64,000 nt of DNA from Romboutsia lituseburensis (GTDB lineage Bacteria; Bacillota; Clostridia; Peptostreptococcales; Peptostreptococcaceae). Within the stretch, counting starts at the first letter, position 1; each line of letters begins with the position of its first letter. Shown one piece after another: positions 35,336 through 43,886 of the stretch. The translations under genes and the position numbers were made by a program. The stretch is from positions 3,534,001-3,598,000 of the forward strand of contig NZ_JANQBQ010000001.1 of assembly GCF_024723825.1 (NCBI RefSeq). The letters are read 5' to 3'. Under the pieces are notes generated by a model. It ran no database searches. It was not told where the DNA came from and saw nothing but the letters and a program-made list of their open reading frames with translations.

Positions 35336-35488
35336 ATATTTACCTCCCAAGTTATAATCACAAATATTATAACATAATGTAAAAAATTAACAAATTAATT
35401 GGAGGGAATTTCTTAGGGGTATATTATATAGAATAAACATTATTATTAAGAAATTACAGTTTATATTCCATAGCTGTAGAGTATTAAG

Positions 35489-35788
35489 TTATATACTTAA
35501 CTTAATAGGAGCAATACAACCAGCCTCAGGAAGAAGATATACAAATATTGTTAATACAATTTCTATGATGCTTATTAATAATAATAAAATTTTATAGTTA
35601 CAGTTATTTTTTAGCAACGGACGAAGTCGTTGGCGATAGGAGCGAAGCGACTTTTTTATATTCACTAAAATTAATGATAAGCTTAATATATTAACTATTG
35701 AACATATAGCAAAAGATAAACATACATTTAACCTATTAGAGAATATAAAAAATGTAAACAGATAAAAAACTTGTAGTAATAAAATCAT
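35489..35788 (-). pseudogene. Membrane protein ORF interrupted by a dispersed repeat
   Basis: A 99-codon frame with hydrophobic segments at both ends, interrupted in the middle by the sequence KKSLRSYRQRLRPLLKNN, which is simply the translation of the dispersed repeat at 35613-35658. There is no ribosome site before its ATG, and it begins seven bases after the DUF3955 gene. It looks like a small membrane gene into which the repeat was inserted without breaking the frame, or a chance ORF. Confidence 0.4.
35613..35658 (+). repeat. Dispersed intergenic repeat, copy B (core only)
   Basis: AGCAACGGACGAAGTCGTTGG followed by CGATAGGAGCGAAGCGAC and TTTTTT, nearly identical to copy A over the core of about 46 bases but without the long left arm. 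It lies within an ORF on the other strand. Confidence 0.85.
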
Positions 35789-35795
35789 ATTTTTA

Positions 35796-36137
35796 TTAAG
35801 AAACTATGCTTTTACTTACCATAGATATCTCTTCCATATCCAAAGAGTGAAGATATGAAAATGATAAAAATAAATAAGAAGCTGATAGTAATATAAGCGC
35901 TAAGGATACTCCAAATGCTATTTTATCTATCTTTGTTGGGTTGTGGAATAAAGCCCAAGTACTCAAAATAAATGAAGCAATAAGTGAGATTGAAATTAAT
36001 AAGAATCCAACTGGTATAAGACCAAATGGTTCTACTAATGTACCGTCAGGAGCTACCTCAGATCCAATAATGTTAAATGCAACAAAGCATATAACTCCTA
36101 ATATAAATGGTGTAATTGTAAAAAGATATTTTTTCAT
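35796..36137 (-). CDS. DUF3955 family membrane protein
   Basis: 113 aa with three helices (about 5-25, 42-65 and 73-93). The loop FNIIGSEVAPDGTLVEPFGLIP between helices 1 and 2 is the signature of DUF3955. AAAGGATGATAAAACT precedes the ATG on the minus strand. Function unknown. Confidence 0.75.
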   Translation of the reverse strand: MKKYLFTITPFILGVICFVAFNIIGSEVAPDGTLVEPFGLIPVGFLLISISLIASFILSTWALFHNPTKIDKIAFGVSLALILLSASYLFLSFSYLHSLDMEEISMVSKSIVS

Positions 36138-36331
36138 AGTTTTATCATCCTTTTTTATTTTTTAGATTTAATTCTTAACTAGTTATCGAATTTATATTAA
36201 GATTATAGTAAGTTATTTATTGTTTATCAATATATTTTTGTTGAAAAAAATATAAAAAATTATTTAAAACAATAAAAACATATTGTTATTCAATTGAAAA
36301 AATGTTTTCTATATATATAAAATGCATAATA

Positions 36332-36368
36332 AAAACAAACATTTTATTTCTAATATGTTTGTTTTTTA
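36332..36368. terminator. Bidirectional terminator
   Basis: AAAACAAACAT pairs with ATGTTTGTTTT and has T-runs on both sides. It follows the araC-type gene on the minus strand. Confidence 0.8.
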
Positions 36369-36377
36369 TTATGTATG

Positions 36378-37100
36378 TTAGTTTTTTATGGATTTAAATA
36401 AAACATTATTTCTATACTCTAAAGGAGTATTTCCATTTAATTTTTTAAAAGTAGTTGTATAATAATTATGGTTGTTATAACCAACAGATAAAGCAACATC
36501 TAAAATAGAATTATTTTTATCCATGAGAAGTCTTTTACTTCTTTCAACTCTCATCATATTTAAAAAGTTAGTAAAAGTATATCCAGTTTCCTTTTTAAAA
36601 ACAGAGCAAAAATAACTTTTATTAACATTTAAATGCTCACATATATCATCTATCTTAATATCTAAAGAGTAGTTTCTATGAACATAATCAATACAGCCCT
36701 TAGTATAAGAACTAAGTGAATTATAAGAACTTAATTTTTCATTTATAATATGTTTTAAAATTTGCGACATATTATCTATCAAGTAAGCTGGTTTATAAAC
36801 CATGTCAGGCACAGTACAGCTAGAATCTGATTTAAAAGGACCAACAATAAAATAGCCTCTATATAAATCATAATCTAATATAGGAACTACAAGAAAACTA
36901 ATATTATTAGAATATGTAAGATTAAGCGTAGATAAAGCATTTTCTTTTATATCTTTATAAATAGTAGTGTTTTTAATCATATCATAATAATCATCACACA
37001 TACCTTTTTCACCTAATACATTAAATTTTTTATTAACAAAATGAATAGGAGTACTTAAACAACAATAAAAATCATTTAAAATTTCATCTAATTTACTCAA
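36378..37100 (-). CDS. AraC-family regulator with PocR-like sensor domain
   Basis: 240 aa. The N-terminal domain (about 1-125; LSTPIHFVNKKFNVLGEKGMCDDYYDMI, LVVPILDYDLYRGYFIVGPF) resembles PocR-type ligand-binding modules. The C-terminal AraC HTH pair (about 135-235) has IKIDDICEHLNVNKSYFCSVFKKETG and SILDVALSVGYNNHNYYTTTFKKLNG. It is divergent from the nitrogenase-like/heme-transport operon, sharing a 168-base intergenic region that holds a Fur box, so it is the probable specific regulator of that operon. The ligand could be heme or its breakdown product (inference). Confidence 0.85.
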   Translation of the reverse strand: MSKLDEILNDFYCCLSTPIHFVNKKFNVLGEKGMCDDYYDMIKNTTIYKDIKENALSTLNLTYSNNISFLVVPILDYDLYRGYFIVGPFKSDSSCTVPDMVYKPAYLIDNMSQILKHIINEKLSSYNSLSSYTKGCIDYVHRNYSLDIKIDDICEHLNVNKSYFCSVFKKETGYTFTNFLNMMRVERSKRLLMDKNNSILDVALSVGYNNHNYYTTTFKKLNGNTPLEYRNNVLFKSIKN

Positions 37101-37220
37101 ATTAATACCTCCATTTTTATATGTAACTTATTTTATATAATCTATCTAAATATACTTAAAAAATAACTAAATATAGTTAAAGACTTTAATAAATAAAAAG
37201 TATAAAATTAAAAATGTAAA

Positions 37221-37235
37221 TGATAATCAATATCA
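37221..37235. promoter_or_regulatory. Fur box upstream of the nitrogenase-like/heme operon
   Basis: TGATAATCAATATCA is a 7-1-7 palindrome matching the Fur consensus, 34 bases before the nifH-like start. It predicts repression by iron. Confidence 0.75.
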
Positions 37236-37268
37236 TAAATATTATGAAAGAAATTAAGGAGAAAGTCA

Positions 37269-38015
37269 ATGAGAAAAATAGCCATTTACGGTAAGGGAGG
37301 TATAGGTAAATCTACCACAACATCAAATTTATCAGCTGCCTTATCTAATTTAGGATATAAAGTCATGCAAATTGGATGTGATCCTAAAGCAGACTCAACT
37401 AAAAATTTAATGAACGGAAAATTTATACCAACGGTTTTAGATGTTATGAATGAAAAAGGAGATGATGTAAATCTTTCAGACATTGTATTTGAAGGATACA
37501 ATGGAGTGTTATGTGTAGAAGCAGGAGGACCTACACCAGGTGTTGGATGTGCAGGTAGAGGTATAATAGCTGCATTTGAAAAGCTAGAAGAATTAGAAGC
37601 ATTTGAAACATTTAAGCCAGATATAGTTATATACGATGTTTTGGGAGATGTTGTTTGTGGAGGATTTTCAATGCCTATAAGAAATGGATATGCAAAAGAT
37701 GTTTATATAGTAACATCAGGTGAAATGATGTCTATGTATGCAGCAAGTAATATATCTACAGCTGTAAATCAATTTAAAAATAGAGGATATGCATCTTTAA
37801 AAGGTTTAATATTAAATGCTAAAAACGTAGAAGATGAACAAAATCTAGTTAATAAACTAGCTAATGAAATAGAATCAGAAGTATTTCACTATATACCAAG
37901 AGATAAGTTAGTTCAAATATCAGAAAATGATGGAAAGACAGTAATAGAAAAAGATGAAAATAGCTATATGGCAAATGTATATCTTGAATTAGCTAAAAAA
38001 ATAGTAAATGAATAA
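37269..38015 (+). CDS. NifH-like nitrogenase-family ATP-dependent reductase (heme operon)
   Basis: 248-aa homologue of NifH/BchL/CfbC, the homodimeric Fe protein that passes electrons one at a time to a partner using ATP. The P-loop GKGGIGKST (residues 8-16), the DPKADST switch, and the two Fe4S4-ligating cysteines Cys94 (GVGCAGRG) and Cys130 (DVVCGGF) are all present, so it should be active. It is shorter than true NifH (about 270-290 aa). It is the first gene of an operon with an IsdE-like heme transporter and NifD/NifK-like subunits. No nifB, nifEN or other nif gene is near, so it does not serve N2 fixation. AAGGAGAAAG precedes the ATG. Confidence 0.9.
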   Translation: MRKIAIYGKGGIGKSTTTSNLSAALSNLGYKVMQIGCDPKADSTKNLMNGKFIPTVLDVMNEKGDDVNLSDIVFEGYNGVLCVEAGGPTPGVGCAGRGIIAAFEKLEELEAFETFKPDIVIYDVLGDVVCGGFSMPIRNGYAKDVYIVTSGEMMSMYAASNISTAVNQFKNRGYASLKGLILNAKNVEDEQNLVNKLANEIESEVFHYIPRDKLVQISENDGKTVIEKDENSYMANVYLELAKKIVNE

Positions 38016-38033
38016 ACAATACGGAGGGAAATT

Positions 38034-38924
38034 ATGAAGTTAAGAAAGTTAGGATCAATATTTTTAATATCGGCATTAGTATTAACAGGATGCCAGTCAT
38101 CAAATTCAGGCAAAGGAGAAGCAGCGAAAGAATCAGAAAAAGAATTAAATGTAGTATCAGCCACAGTATCGGCAACACAAGTTCTAGATAAGTTAGATGC
38201 AAATTTATTAGGTATACCAACAACTAAACAGGAATTACCTGAAAAGTATAAAGGACTTCCTGAAGTCGGTCAAGCTATGAATCCAGATTTAGAAATAGTG
38301 GCATCACTAGAACCAGATGTGTTTGTAATGGACAATATGTTTAAAGAAAACGTAGAAGAAAGTATGAAAGAGTATGATATAAATACATTCTACTTTGATA
38401 CAAGTACATATTCAGCATTTTTAAATAGTATCAAAGAACTAGGAAAAGAAACAAATAAAGAAGAACAAGCAGTAAAAGTAATAGACGAATTAAAAGATGT
38501 GGAAAAAGAAGCTGTAGCAAAAAAAGGAGATAAAGAACCAACAGTTGCTATTATATTTGGTGGTGGAGAAAACTTTATGCTAGCAACAGAAACATCATAC
38601 TTAGGAGATTTAGCTAAAACAGTAGGAGCTAAAAACATAGCAACAGACTTAGATACTAAGGTTGAATCACCATATATTCAATTTAGTTTAGAACAAATAT
38701 TAAAGCAAAATCCAGATTATATATTAAGATTTGCTCATGGAAATATAGAAGAAACTAAAAAGTCATTTGATGATGCATTTGATAAAAATCCAGCATATAA
38801 GGAATTAGATGCAGTAAAAAATAATAAGGTTGTAGATTTAGACCCAAGTATATTTAATGTATCTGCAAACTTACAAGTTAAAGATGCTATAACTACTCTT
38901 GGAGAAATATTCTACGGTAAATAA
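38034..38924 (+). CDS. isdE: IsdE-like heme-binding lipoprotein (ABC transporter)
   Basis: 296-aa substrate-binding lipoprotein, lipobox LTGC at Cys20. Over most of its length it reads like Staphylococcus IsdE from memory: KLDANLLGIPTTKQELPEKY, LPEVGQAMNPDLE, FMLATETSYLGDLAKTVGA, NPDYILRFAHGNIEE, NVSANLQVKDA. The IsdE heme axial ligands, Met in G-x-A-M-x-P and His in R-x-A-H-G, correspond to Met82 and His235 here. That makes heme, rather than a siderophore or cobalamin, the likely ligand. It lies 18 bases after the nifH-like gene, with GGAGGG before the ATG, and three bases before the permease gene. Confidence 0.88.
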   Translation: MKLRKLGSIFLISALVLTGCQSSNSGKGEAAKESEKELNVVSATVSATQVLDKLDANLLGIPTTKQELPEKYKGLPEVGQAMNPDLEIVASLEPDVFVMDNMFKENVEESMKEYDINTFYFDTSTYSAFLNSIKELGKETNKEEQAVKVIDELKDVEKEAVAKKGDKEPTVAIIFGGGENFMLATETSYLGDLAKTVGAKNIATDLDTKVESPYIQFSLEQILKQNPDYILRFAHGNIEETKKSFDDAFDKNPAYKELDAVKNNKVVDLDPSIFNVSANLQVKDAITTLGEIFYGK

Positions 38925-38926
38925 AA

Positions 38927-39910
38927 ATGAAAATAAATAAAAACTATTTAATAATAGCTTTATCACTACTAACTTTAGCTGTTTTACTAATACTGTTATC
39001 AACTGTAGGAAGTGTAAACTTAGAATTTAATGAAATTATAAGTGCATTAATACATGATGATAATAAGCTAGTAACAACTATAGTTTATAAAATGAGATTA
39101 CCTAGAAATATATTAGCAGCATTAGTAGGAGCTAACCTAGCAGTATCTGGGATACTTTTACAGTCAGTTATGAAAAACCCACTAGCAGACCCGGGGATAA
39201 CAGGTGTATCCTCTGGGGCAAGTGTGGCAGCTATAATAATTTTATTATTAGCACCAAGCTATACGAAAGTTCTTCCAATTGTAGCTTTTATAGGAGGTGC
39301 TATAGCATGTTTATTAGTATTTGTAATGGCTTGGAAAAATGGATTAAAACCAGGAAGAATAGTTCTTGCAGGGGTTGCTATAAATACTATTTTAGGTGGA
39401 GTGATATCATTTTTATCAACTATGTATAGTGATAGAATCCAAAGTGCGATGCTTTGGTTAAATGGAAGTTTAGCAACTAAAACTTGGGCAGATGTAAATA
39501 TGTTATTTGCATATTCAATAATAGGGCTTATAGTTTCACTACTACTTATAAGAAGTGCAAATGTGTTGCAATTAGGAGATGAAGCTGCAACAAATTTAGG
39601 ATTTAATGTTAATTTAACAAGATTATTAATATCAGGTGTTGCTGTATTTTTAGCTGCAACATCAACATCAGTAGTTGGAGTTATAAGTTTTGTCGGACTT
39701 ATAGTTCCACATATATCTAGAATGCTTATGGGAAGCGATCATAAGTATACAATACCTTTTAGTATGATACTAGGAAGTATAGTTTTATTAGTAGCAGACA
39801 CATTAGGTAGAACAATAGGAGGAGCTATAGAAATTCCAGTAGGGGTTATTATGTCTATAGTAGGAGGACCATTTTTCTTATATTTACTAAGAAAGAGAGG
39901 TAATTATTAA
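38927..39910 (+). CDS. FecCD-type permease of the heme ABC transporter
   Basis: 327-aa membrane permease of the BtuC/FecCD family with about nine or ten helices; RLPRNILAALVGANLAVSGILLQ, NPLADPGITGVSSGA, and GVISFVGLIVPHISRML (the ATPase-contact loop) are characteristic. It forms the channel for the IsdE-like binding protein encoded just upstream and shares a TAATG overlap with the ATPase gene downstream. The cognate name would be isdF/hmuU-like; substrate assignment follows from the binding protein. Confidence 0.92.
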   Translation: MKINKNYLIIALSLLTLAVLLILLSTVGSVNLEFNEIISALIHDDNKLVTTIVYKMRLPRNILAALVGANLAVSGILLQSVMKNPLADPGITGVSSGASVAAIIILLLAPSYTKVLPIVAFIGGAIACLLVFVMAWKNGLKPGRIVLAGVAINTILGGVISFLSTMYSDRIQSAMLWLNGSLATKTWADVNMLFAYSIIGLIVSLLLIRSANVLQLGDEAATNLGFNVNLTRLLISGVAVFLAATSTSVVGVISFVGLIVPHISRMLMGSDHKYTIPFSMILGSIVLLVADTLGRTIGGAIEIPVGVIMSIVGGPFFLYLLRKRGNY

Positions 39911-40695
39911 TGATTAGCGCTAAAAATTTAAAAATAGGGTATGAAAGCAAGGTTGTAATAGATGATTTAAGTTTAACTATAAACAGAGGAGAAGTTTTAT
40001 CAATAATAGGCCCTAATGGATGCGGTAAAAGTACTTTACTAAAAACATTATCTAGGATGATAAAACCAATTGAAGGCGAAATTTTTATTGAAAATAACAG
40101 CTTATCAAGTTTAAATAATAAAACAATTTCTCAAAAGATATGTTTACTTTCACAGCATAATAATGCTCCTTCAGATTTAACAGTAGAAGAGCTGGTTTAC
40201 TTTGGAAGGATACCGCACAAAAAATGGTATGAAACGAAAAATAAAGAAGATAAACACCTTGTAGATTGGGCAATTAAAAATACAGGGCTAGAAAAATATA
40301 AAAATACTCCAATAGGTTCACTATCAGGGGGAGAAAGACAAAGAGCTTATATCGCACAAGCATTATGTCAAAAACCAGAAGTACTATTATTAGATGAACC
40401 TACAACGTATTTGGATATATCCCATCAATTAGAGCTTATGGAGCTAATTAGAGAAATAAATGAAAAGTTTAATATAACTATTGTTATGGTACTTCATGAA
40501 TTAAATCAAGCAAGTAAATATAGCGATAGACTAGTAATTATGAAGTGTGGAGAAATAGTTTGTGATGGATGCCCAAATAAGATTATAAACAAAGAAGTTA
40601 TAAAAGATGTTTATTGCATTGATTGTGATATAGACAATGATCCAATATTCAATAAGCCAAGGATACATCCAATACAAACTATAAAAATAGCATAA
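39910..40695 (+). CDS. ATPase of the heme ABC transporter
   Basis: 261-aa ABC ATPase of the FepC/HmuV type: Walker A GPNGCGKST, signature LSGGERQR, Walker B VLLLDEPTTYLD, switch His in VLHELNQ. It ends with a Cys-containing tail (VYCIDCDIDN). It overlaps the permease stop by one base and precedes the nifD-like gene by 17 bases, so importer and nitrogenase-like subunits are one transcription unit. Confidence 0.93.
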   Translation: MISAKNLKIGYESKVVIDDLSLTINRGEVLSIIGPNGCGKSTLLKTLSRMIKPIEGEIFIENNSLSSLNNKTISQKICLLSQHNNAPSDLTVEELVYFGRIPHKKWYETKNKEDKHLVDWAIKNTGLEKYKNTPIGSLSGGERQRAYIAQALCQKPEVLLLDEPTTYLDISHQLELMELIREINEKFNITIVMVLHELNQASKYSDRLVIMKCGEIVCDGCPNKIINKEVIKDVYCIDCDIDNDPIFNKPRIHPIQTIKIA

Positions 40696-40712
40696 AAATA
40701 TAAGGAGAGATA

Positions 40713-42002
40713 ATGTATAGTTTAGATATTTTAAATAAATTAGATGATATAAATGAGGATAAAGATATTAAGAGTTTGTCTCATGCTATATTTCCAGGGA
40801 CTCATTGTCCATTATTTGGAGTAGCGCTTACAGCAAGTTATATAAAAAATATGCCCCTAGTTGTAGTAGGTACAAGTGAATGTACTTACTACACTAAAAA
40901 TTTTGCATATCATAGGCAAAAAGGTAAAGATAGTGTTTATTCAATAGCATTAAAAGAAAAAGAAGTTGTATTTGGAGCTCAAAAGATAGTTGAAAATGCT
41001 ATAAAACAAATCATAGAAATAGAAAATCCAGATGCAGTGATGATAGTAACAACATGTGTACCAGAGCTAATAGGAGAAGATTATTCTTCTATAAAATACA
41101 GCTTAGAAGATATTGTAGATATACCTATATTTGTAGTTAATACAGAACACTTTAAATGCAACTCACATATACCAGGAATGTCTAGGGCCCTTAAATCATT
41201 AAGTAGTGCTATGAAAAAATGTGAAAATCAAAGTGGTGTAAACATACTTGGACATAGACAAGATGATGTTGAAAATACTGAACTTGTAAAACTACTAAAA
41301 AATCATAATGTAAATATAAATACAGTAATACCATCAAAGTGTGATATAAAAAGCATTAACAATGCTCCTAAGTCGAAGCTAAATATAGTAACGGACATGA
41401 TAGCTTTAGACTTAGCAAAAGAGATGCAAAAAAAATTTGATATAGACTATGTTTATTTTGATAAGCATATGAACAAAGAAACGATACTTAAAAACTATGA
41501 AAAGTTAGGTAAAGTTCTAGAAATAGATTTAATATCTGATTTACAAGAAGAGATAAAAATTTATGATGAGTTATTTGAAAAGTGCTCAAATTTATTAAAT
41601 AATAAAAAATTAATTTATGGAAATACACCAATGATGGCATTTGAAACAGTAGATTTTTTAAGTGACTTAGGTCTAGAACCTTTATTTGTTCAAGTTAGAG
41701 AATTATATGATCAAGATATAAAATACAAAGAAAATATATCTAAAAAAGGTTTCAATCCATACATAAGTAGGATAGCAAATATAGCTCCACTTAGACATCT
41801 ATATGATGAAATAGGAGCCAATATATACATAGGTCATGAAAATCCAATGCTTCTAAAGCAAAAAGGTCTTACTCAAATTACTTTAGATTCTCATGCTCAA
41901 AAGATAGGATACGAGCTTCCTATAGGAATAATGAAAGACTTAATAAAGTTATTTGAAACTGATAAAGAAAAAATAGGAGGTATGATGCATGCAAGTTTAT
42001 AA
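40713..42002 (+). CDS. NifD/BchN-like catalytic subunit (nitrogenase-like, heme operon)
   Basis: 429 aa, nitrogenase component 1 family (oxidored_nitro). Three cysteines line up with the cluster ligands of BchN/NifD: Cys32 (GTHCPLFG), Cys57 (GTSECTYYTK) and Cys115 (VTTCVPELIGED); positions 26, 51 and 112 are the known ligands in BchN. The C-terminal half has the Rossmann-like domains (KLIYGNTPMMAFETVDFL). The NifD residues that hold FeMo-co (late Cys and His) are not evident, as in tetrapyrrole-reducing relatives. It overlaps the NifK-like gene by 14 bases. I infer a reductase acting on a tetrapyrrole delivered by the transporter. Confidence 0.87.
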   Translation: MYSLDILNKLDDINEDKDIKSLSHAIFPGTHCPLFGVALTASYIKNMPLVVVGTSECTYYTKNFAYHRQKGKDSVYSIALKEKEVVFGAQKIVENAIKQIIEIENPDAVMIVTTCVPELIGEDYSSIKYSLEDIVDIPIFVVNTEHFKCNSHIPGMSRALKSLSSAMKKCENQSGVNILGHRQDDVENTELVKLLKNHNVNINTVIPSKCDIKSINNAPKSKLNIVTDMIALDLAKEMQKKFDIDYVYFDKHMNKETILKNYEKLGKVLEIDLISDLQEEIKIYDELFEKCSNLLNNKKLIYGNTPMMAFETVDFLSDLGLEPLFVQVRELYDQDIKYKENISKKGFNPYISRIANIAPLRHLYDEIGANIYIGHENPMLLKQKGLTQITLDSHAQKIGYELPIGIMKDLIKLFETDKEKIGGMMHASL

Positions 42003-43194
42003 ATATTATCCTGTTGCTAACGACAGAATGGGAATTATATGGGCATTATCTAGTATAAAAGGTGCATGTGTGATAGAATTTGGACCAGCAGGTACGACTC
42101 ATTATGCAGTAGAGGGAATCGGAAGTTTAAATGGAGAAGATAATGCAAAAATATATTCAACTCATATGGATCAAAGTGACGTTACATTTGGTAAATATGA
42201 CAGACTTGAAAATGCTATATTAGAAATTGATGAAAATATATCACCTAGTTATATATTTGTTATGGCATCGTCAATATCTTCTATAATAGGTGCAGATATA
42301 AAAAGTGTCTGTAACATGCTTAAAAATAAAGTAAATGCAAAACTTATTCCAATACCTACAGGTGGTCTAAAAGAAGATTACAATGTAGGTATTGAATATA
42401 TACTAGAATTATTAGTAAAAGAAGTTGTAAAAGAAAATAAACAAGATAACAATAGATACAATATTATAGGATACAACATAGACAAATATAATTTTGGATC
42501 AGATGTAAAAGAGTTAGAGAGAATAATGAAAGAGTTGTTTGATAAAGATTTAAACACAGTATTTACATGCAACACGTCTATTGAGGAAATAGAAAAAGCA
42601 TCAAGTGCAAGTTTAAATATAGTTGTTAGAAAAGAAAGTCTTAAAGCAGCTAAGTTAATGAAAGAAAAGTACAACATACCCTATGTATATAAAAGCTTGT
42701 ATGGTCTAAAAAATACAATGAAATTTATTGAAGATTTATCAACGCTAGCAGATTTTAAATTAAATGAAGATAAATATAAAAAAGAAATCGAAGAAGTAAA
42801 AAGCCATATATTTAGTATAAAAAGGAAGTTTTATTTTTATGAAGGAAGTAAAAAATGTTCTTTATTTGGAGATTACGATACAGTATTAGGAATGAAGGAT
42901 TTATTAGAAGAACTAAACTTAGAAGTAGATAGAAGTGAAGTTTTATATAAAGAAGAAGATGATTTAGTATTATCAGGGCGTAGTGAGCTTGAAAGAATGA
43001 AGTATTTAAAAGATGCTGAACTGCTTATATTACTTGGGGATGGTCCTAGTATAGATATGAATCATAGGTCTAAGCTTGATATACAAATAAGTAATCCTAA
43101 TTTAGATAAAATAAATATATATAACTATACTCCGTATATAGGATTTAGAGGATGCTTAAATATAATAGAAAAAATACTAAATATTAAAATATAA
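41989..43194 (+). CDS. NifK/BchB-like partner subunit (nitrogenase-like, heme operon)
   Basis: 401-aa second component 1 subunit. ACVIEFGPAGTTHYAVEGIG, SDVTFGKYDRLENAI and VMASSISSIIGADI mirror NifK/BchB segments, but most P-cluster cysteines are gone: the GPAGTTHY motif has Thr where NifK has Cys (and BchB Asp), and the SSISSIIGAD block has Ser where NifK has Cys. Cys27 is the only nearby cysteine. So the complex probably carries a single Fe4S4 cluster held by three Cys of the D subunit and one ligand from this subunit, in the style of DPOR. AGGAGG precedes the ATG inside the nifD-like gene. Confidence 0.85.
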   Translation: MQVYKYYPVANDRMGIIWALSSIKGACVIEFGPAGTTHYAVEGIGSLNGEDNAKIYSTHMDQSDVTFGKYDRLENAILEIDENISPSYIFVMASSISSIIGADIKSVCNMLKNKVNAKLIPIPTGGLKEDYNVGIEYILELLVKEVVKENKQDNNRYNIIGYNIDKYNFGSDVKELERIMKELFDKDLNTVFTCNTSIEEIEKASSASLNIVVRKESLKAAKLMKEKYNIPYVYKSLYGLKNTMKFIEDLSTLADFKLNEDKYKKEIEEVKSHIFSIKRKFYFYEGSKKCSLFGDYDTVLGMKDLLEELNLEVDRSEVLYKEEDDLVLSGRSELERMKYLKDAELLILLGDGPSIDMNHRSKLDIQISNPNLDKINIYNYTPYIGFRGCLNIIEKILNIKI

Positions 43195-43294
43195 CAGTAG
43201 ACTTAAACAACTAAGTTTGGAGAGTTTACTGAGAGGGTATATATTAAAATACAGTTGATAAACAACAATAAATAGACACTTAAGGAGATTAACT

Positions 43295-43762
43295 ATGGAA
43301 AATTTATTAAAAAATCAAAAAAGTATAATGATAAGTTCTTTAAATAAACACAATGAACCAGCAATAAGCTATGCACCTTTTGTTATAGATAATAATGAAA
43401 TATATATATACATCAGTAAAGCAGCAGATCATTATTATAATTTATTAGAAAATAAAAAATGTGCAGTAATGGCAATTGAAGATGAAAAAGAATGCAAAAC
43501 AATATTCGCAAGAGAAAGGGTATCTTTCAACTGTGAAGCTGAAAAAACTAATGAGAATTTAGAAGAAGTATTTAAATTATTCGATGAAGTACATGGTAGT
43601 CAAATGATGATGGTACTTAGGACTATGGACTTTGATTTATTTAAACTTACTATAAAAGACGGAAGATTAGTTAAAGGATTTGGTAAAGCTTATGATATTG
43701 AAATAGAAAATAATGAATTTAAGTTAAACCAAGTTCAAGGAACAGGACATTCAAATAATTAA
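43295..43762 (+). CDS. HugZ/HutZ-like split-barrel heme-utilisation protein
   Basis: 155 aa, pyridoxamine-phosphate-oxidase-like split barrel. It matches the HugZ/HutZ subgroup: KAADHYYNLLENKKCAVMAIEDE, FARERVSFNCEAE, MDFDLFKLTIKDGRLVKGFGKAYDI, and a C-terminal GTGHSNN whose His152 is in the position of the heme-ligand histidines of HugZ/HutZ tails. Known relatives bind and degrade heme. It is 100 bases after the nifK-like gene with AAGGAG before the ATG and no terminator between, so it probably belongs to the same operon. It could be the heme-holding or heme-opening partner, or a carrier for the product. Confidence 0.8.
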   Translation: MENLLKNQKSIMISSLNKHNEPAISYAPFVIDNNEIYIYISKAADHYYNLLENKKCAVMAIEDEKECKTIFARERVSFNCEAEKTNENLEEVFKLFDEVHGSQMMMVLRTMDFDLFKLTIKDGRLVKGFGKAYDIEIENNEFKLNQVQGTGHSNN

Positions 43763-43783
43763 AATAGCATAGTAAAATTTTGC

Positions 43784-43847
43784 AAAATAACCTTGTTTGG
43801 CTTGATTTATAGTAAATCATATTTGCCCAAAGGAGGTTATTTTTTAT
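43784..43847 (+). terminator. Large terminator ending the heme operon
   Basis: AAAATAACCT...TTTGG pairs with CCAAAGGAGGTTATTTTTT, and an inner TGATTTA/TAAATCA extends the hairpin. A T-run follows. Confidence 0.8.
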
Positions 43848-43886
43848 GATTAAAAATTTAGTTTTTTATTTGGATACATAATGAAT

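Noticed and set aside
37269-43194. Nitrogen fixation cluster
   Set aside because: Only H-, D- and K-like genes are present, the K subunit lacks P-cluster cysteines, no nifB/E/N or molybdate genes are near, and the partners are heme-transport genes.
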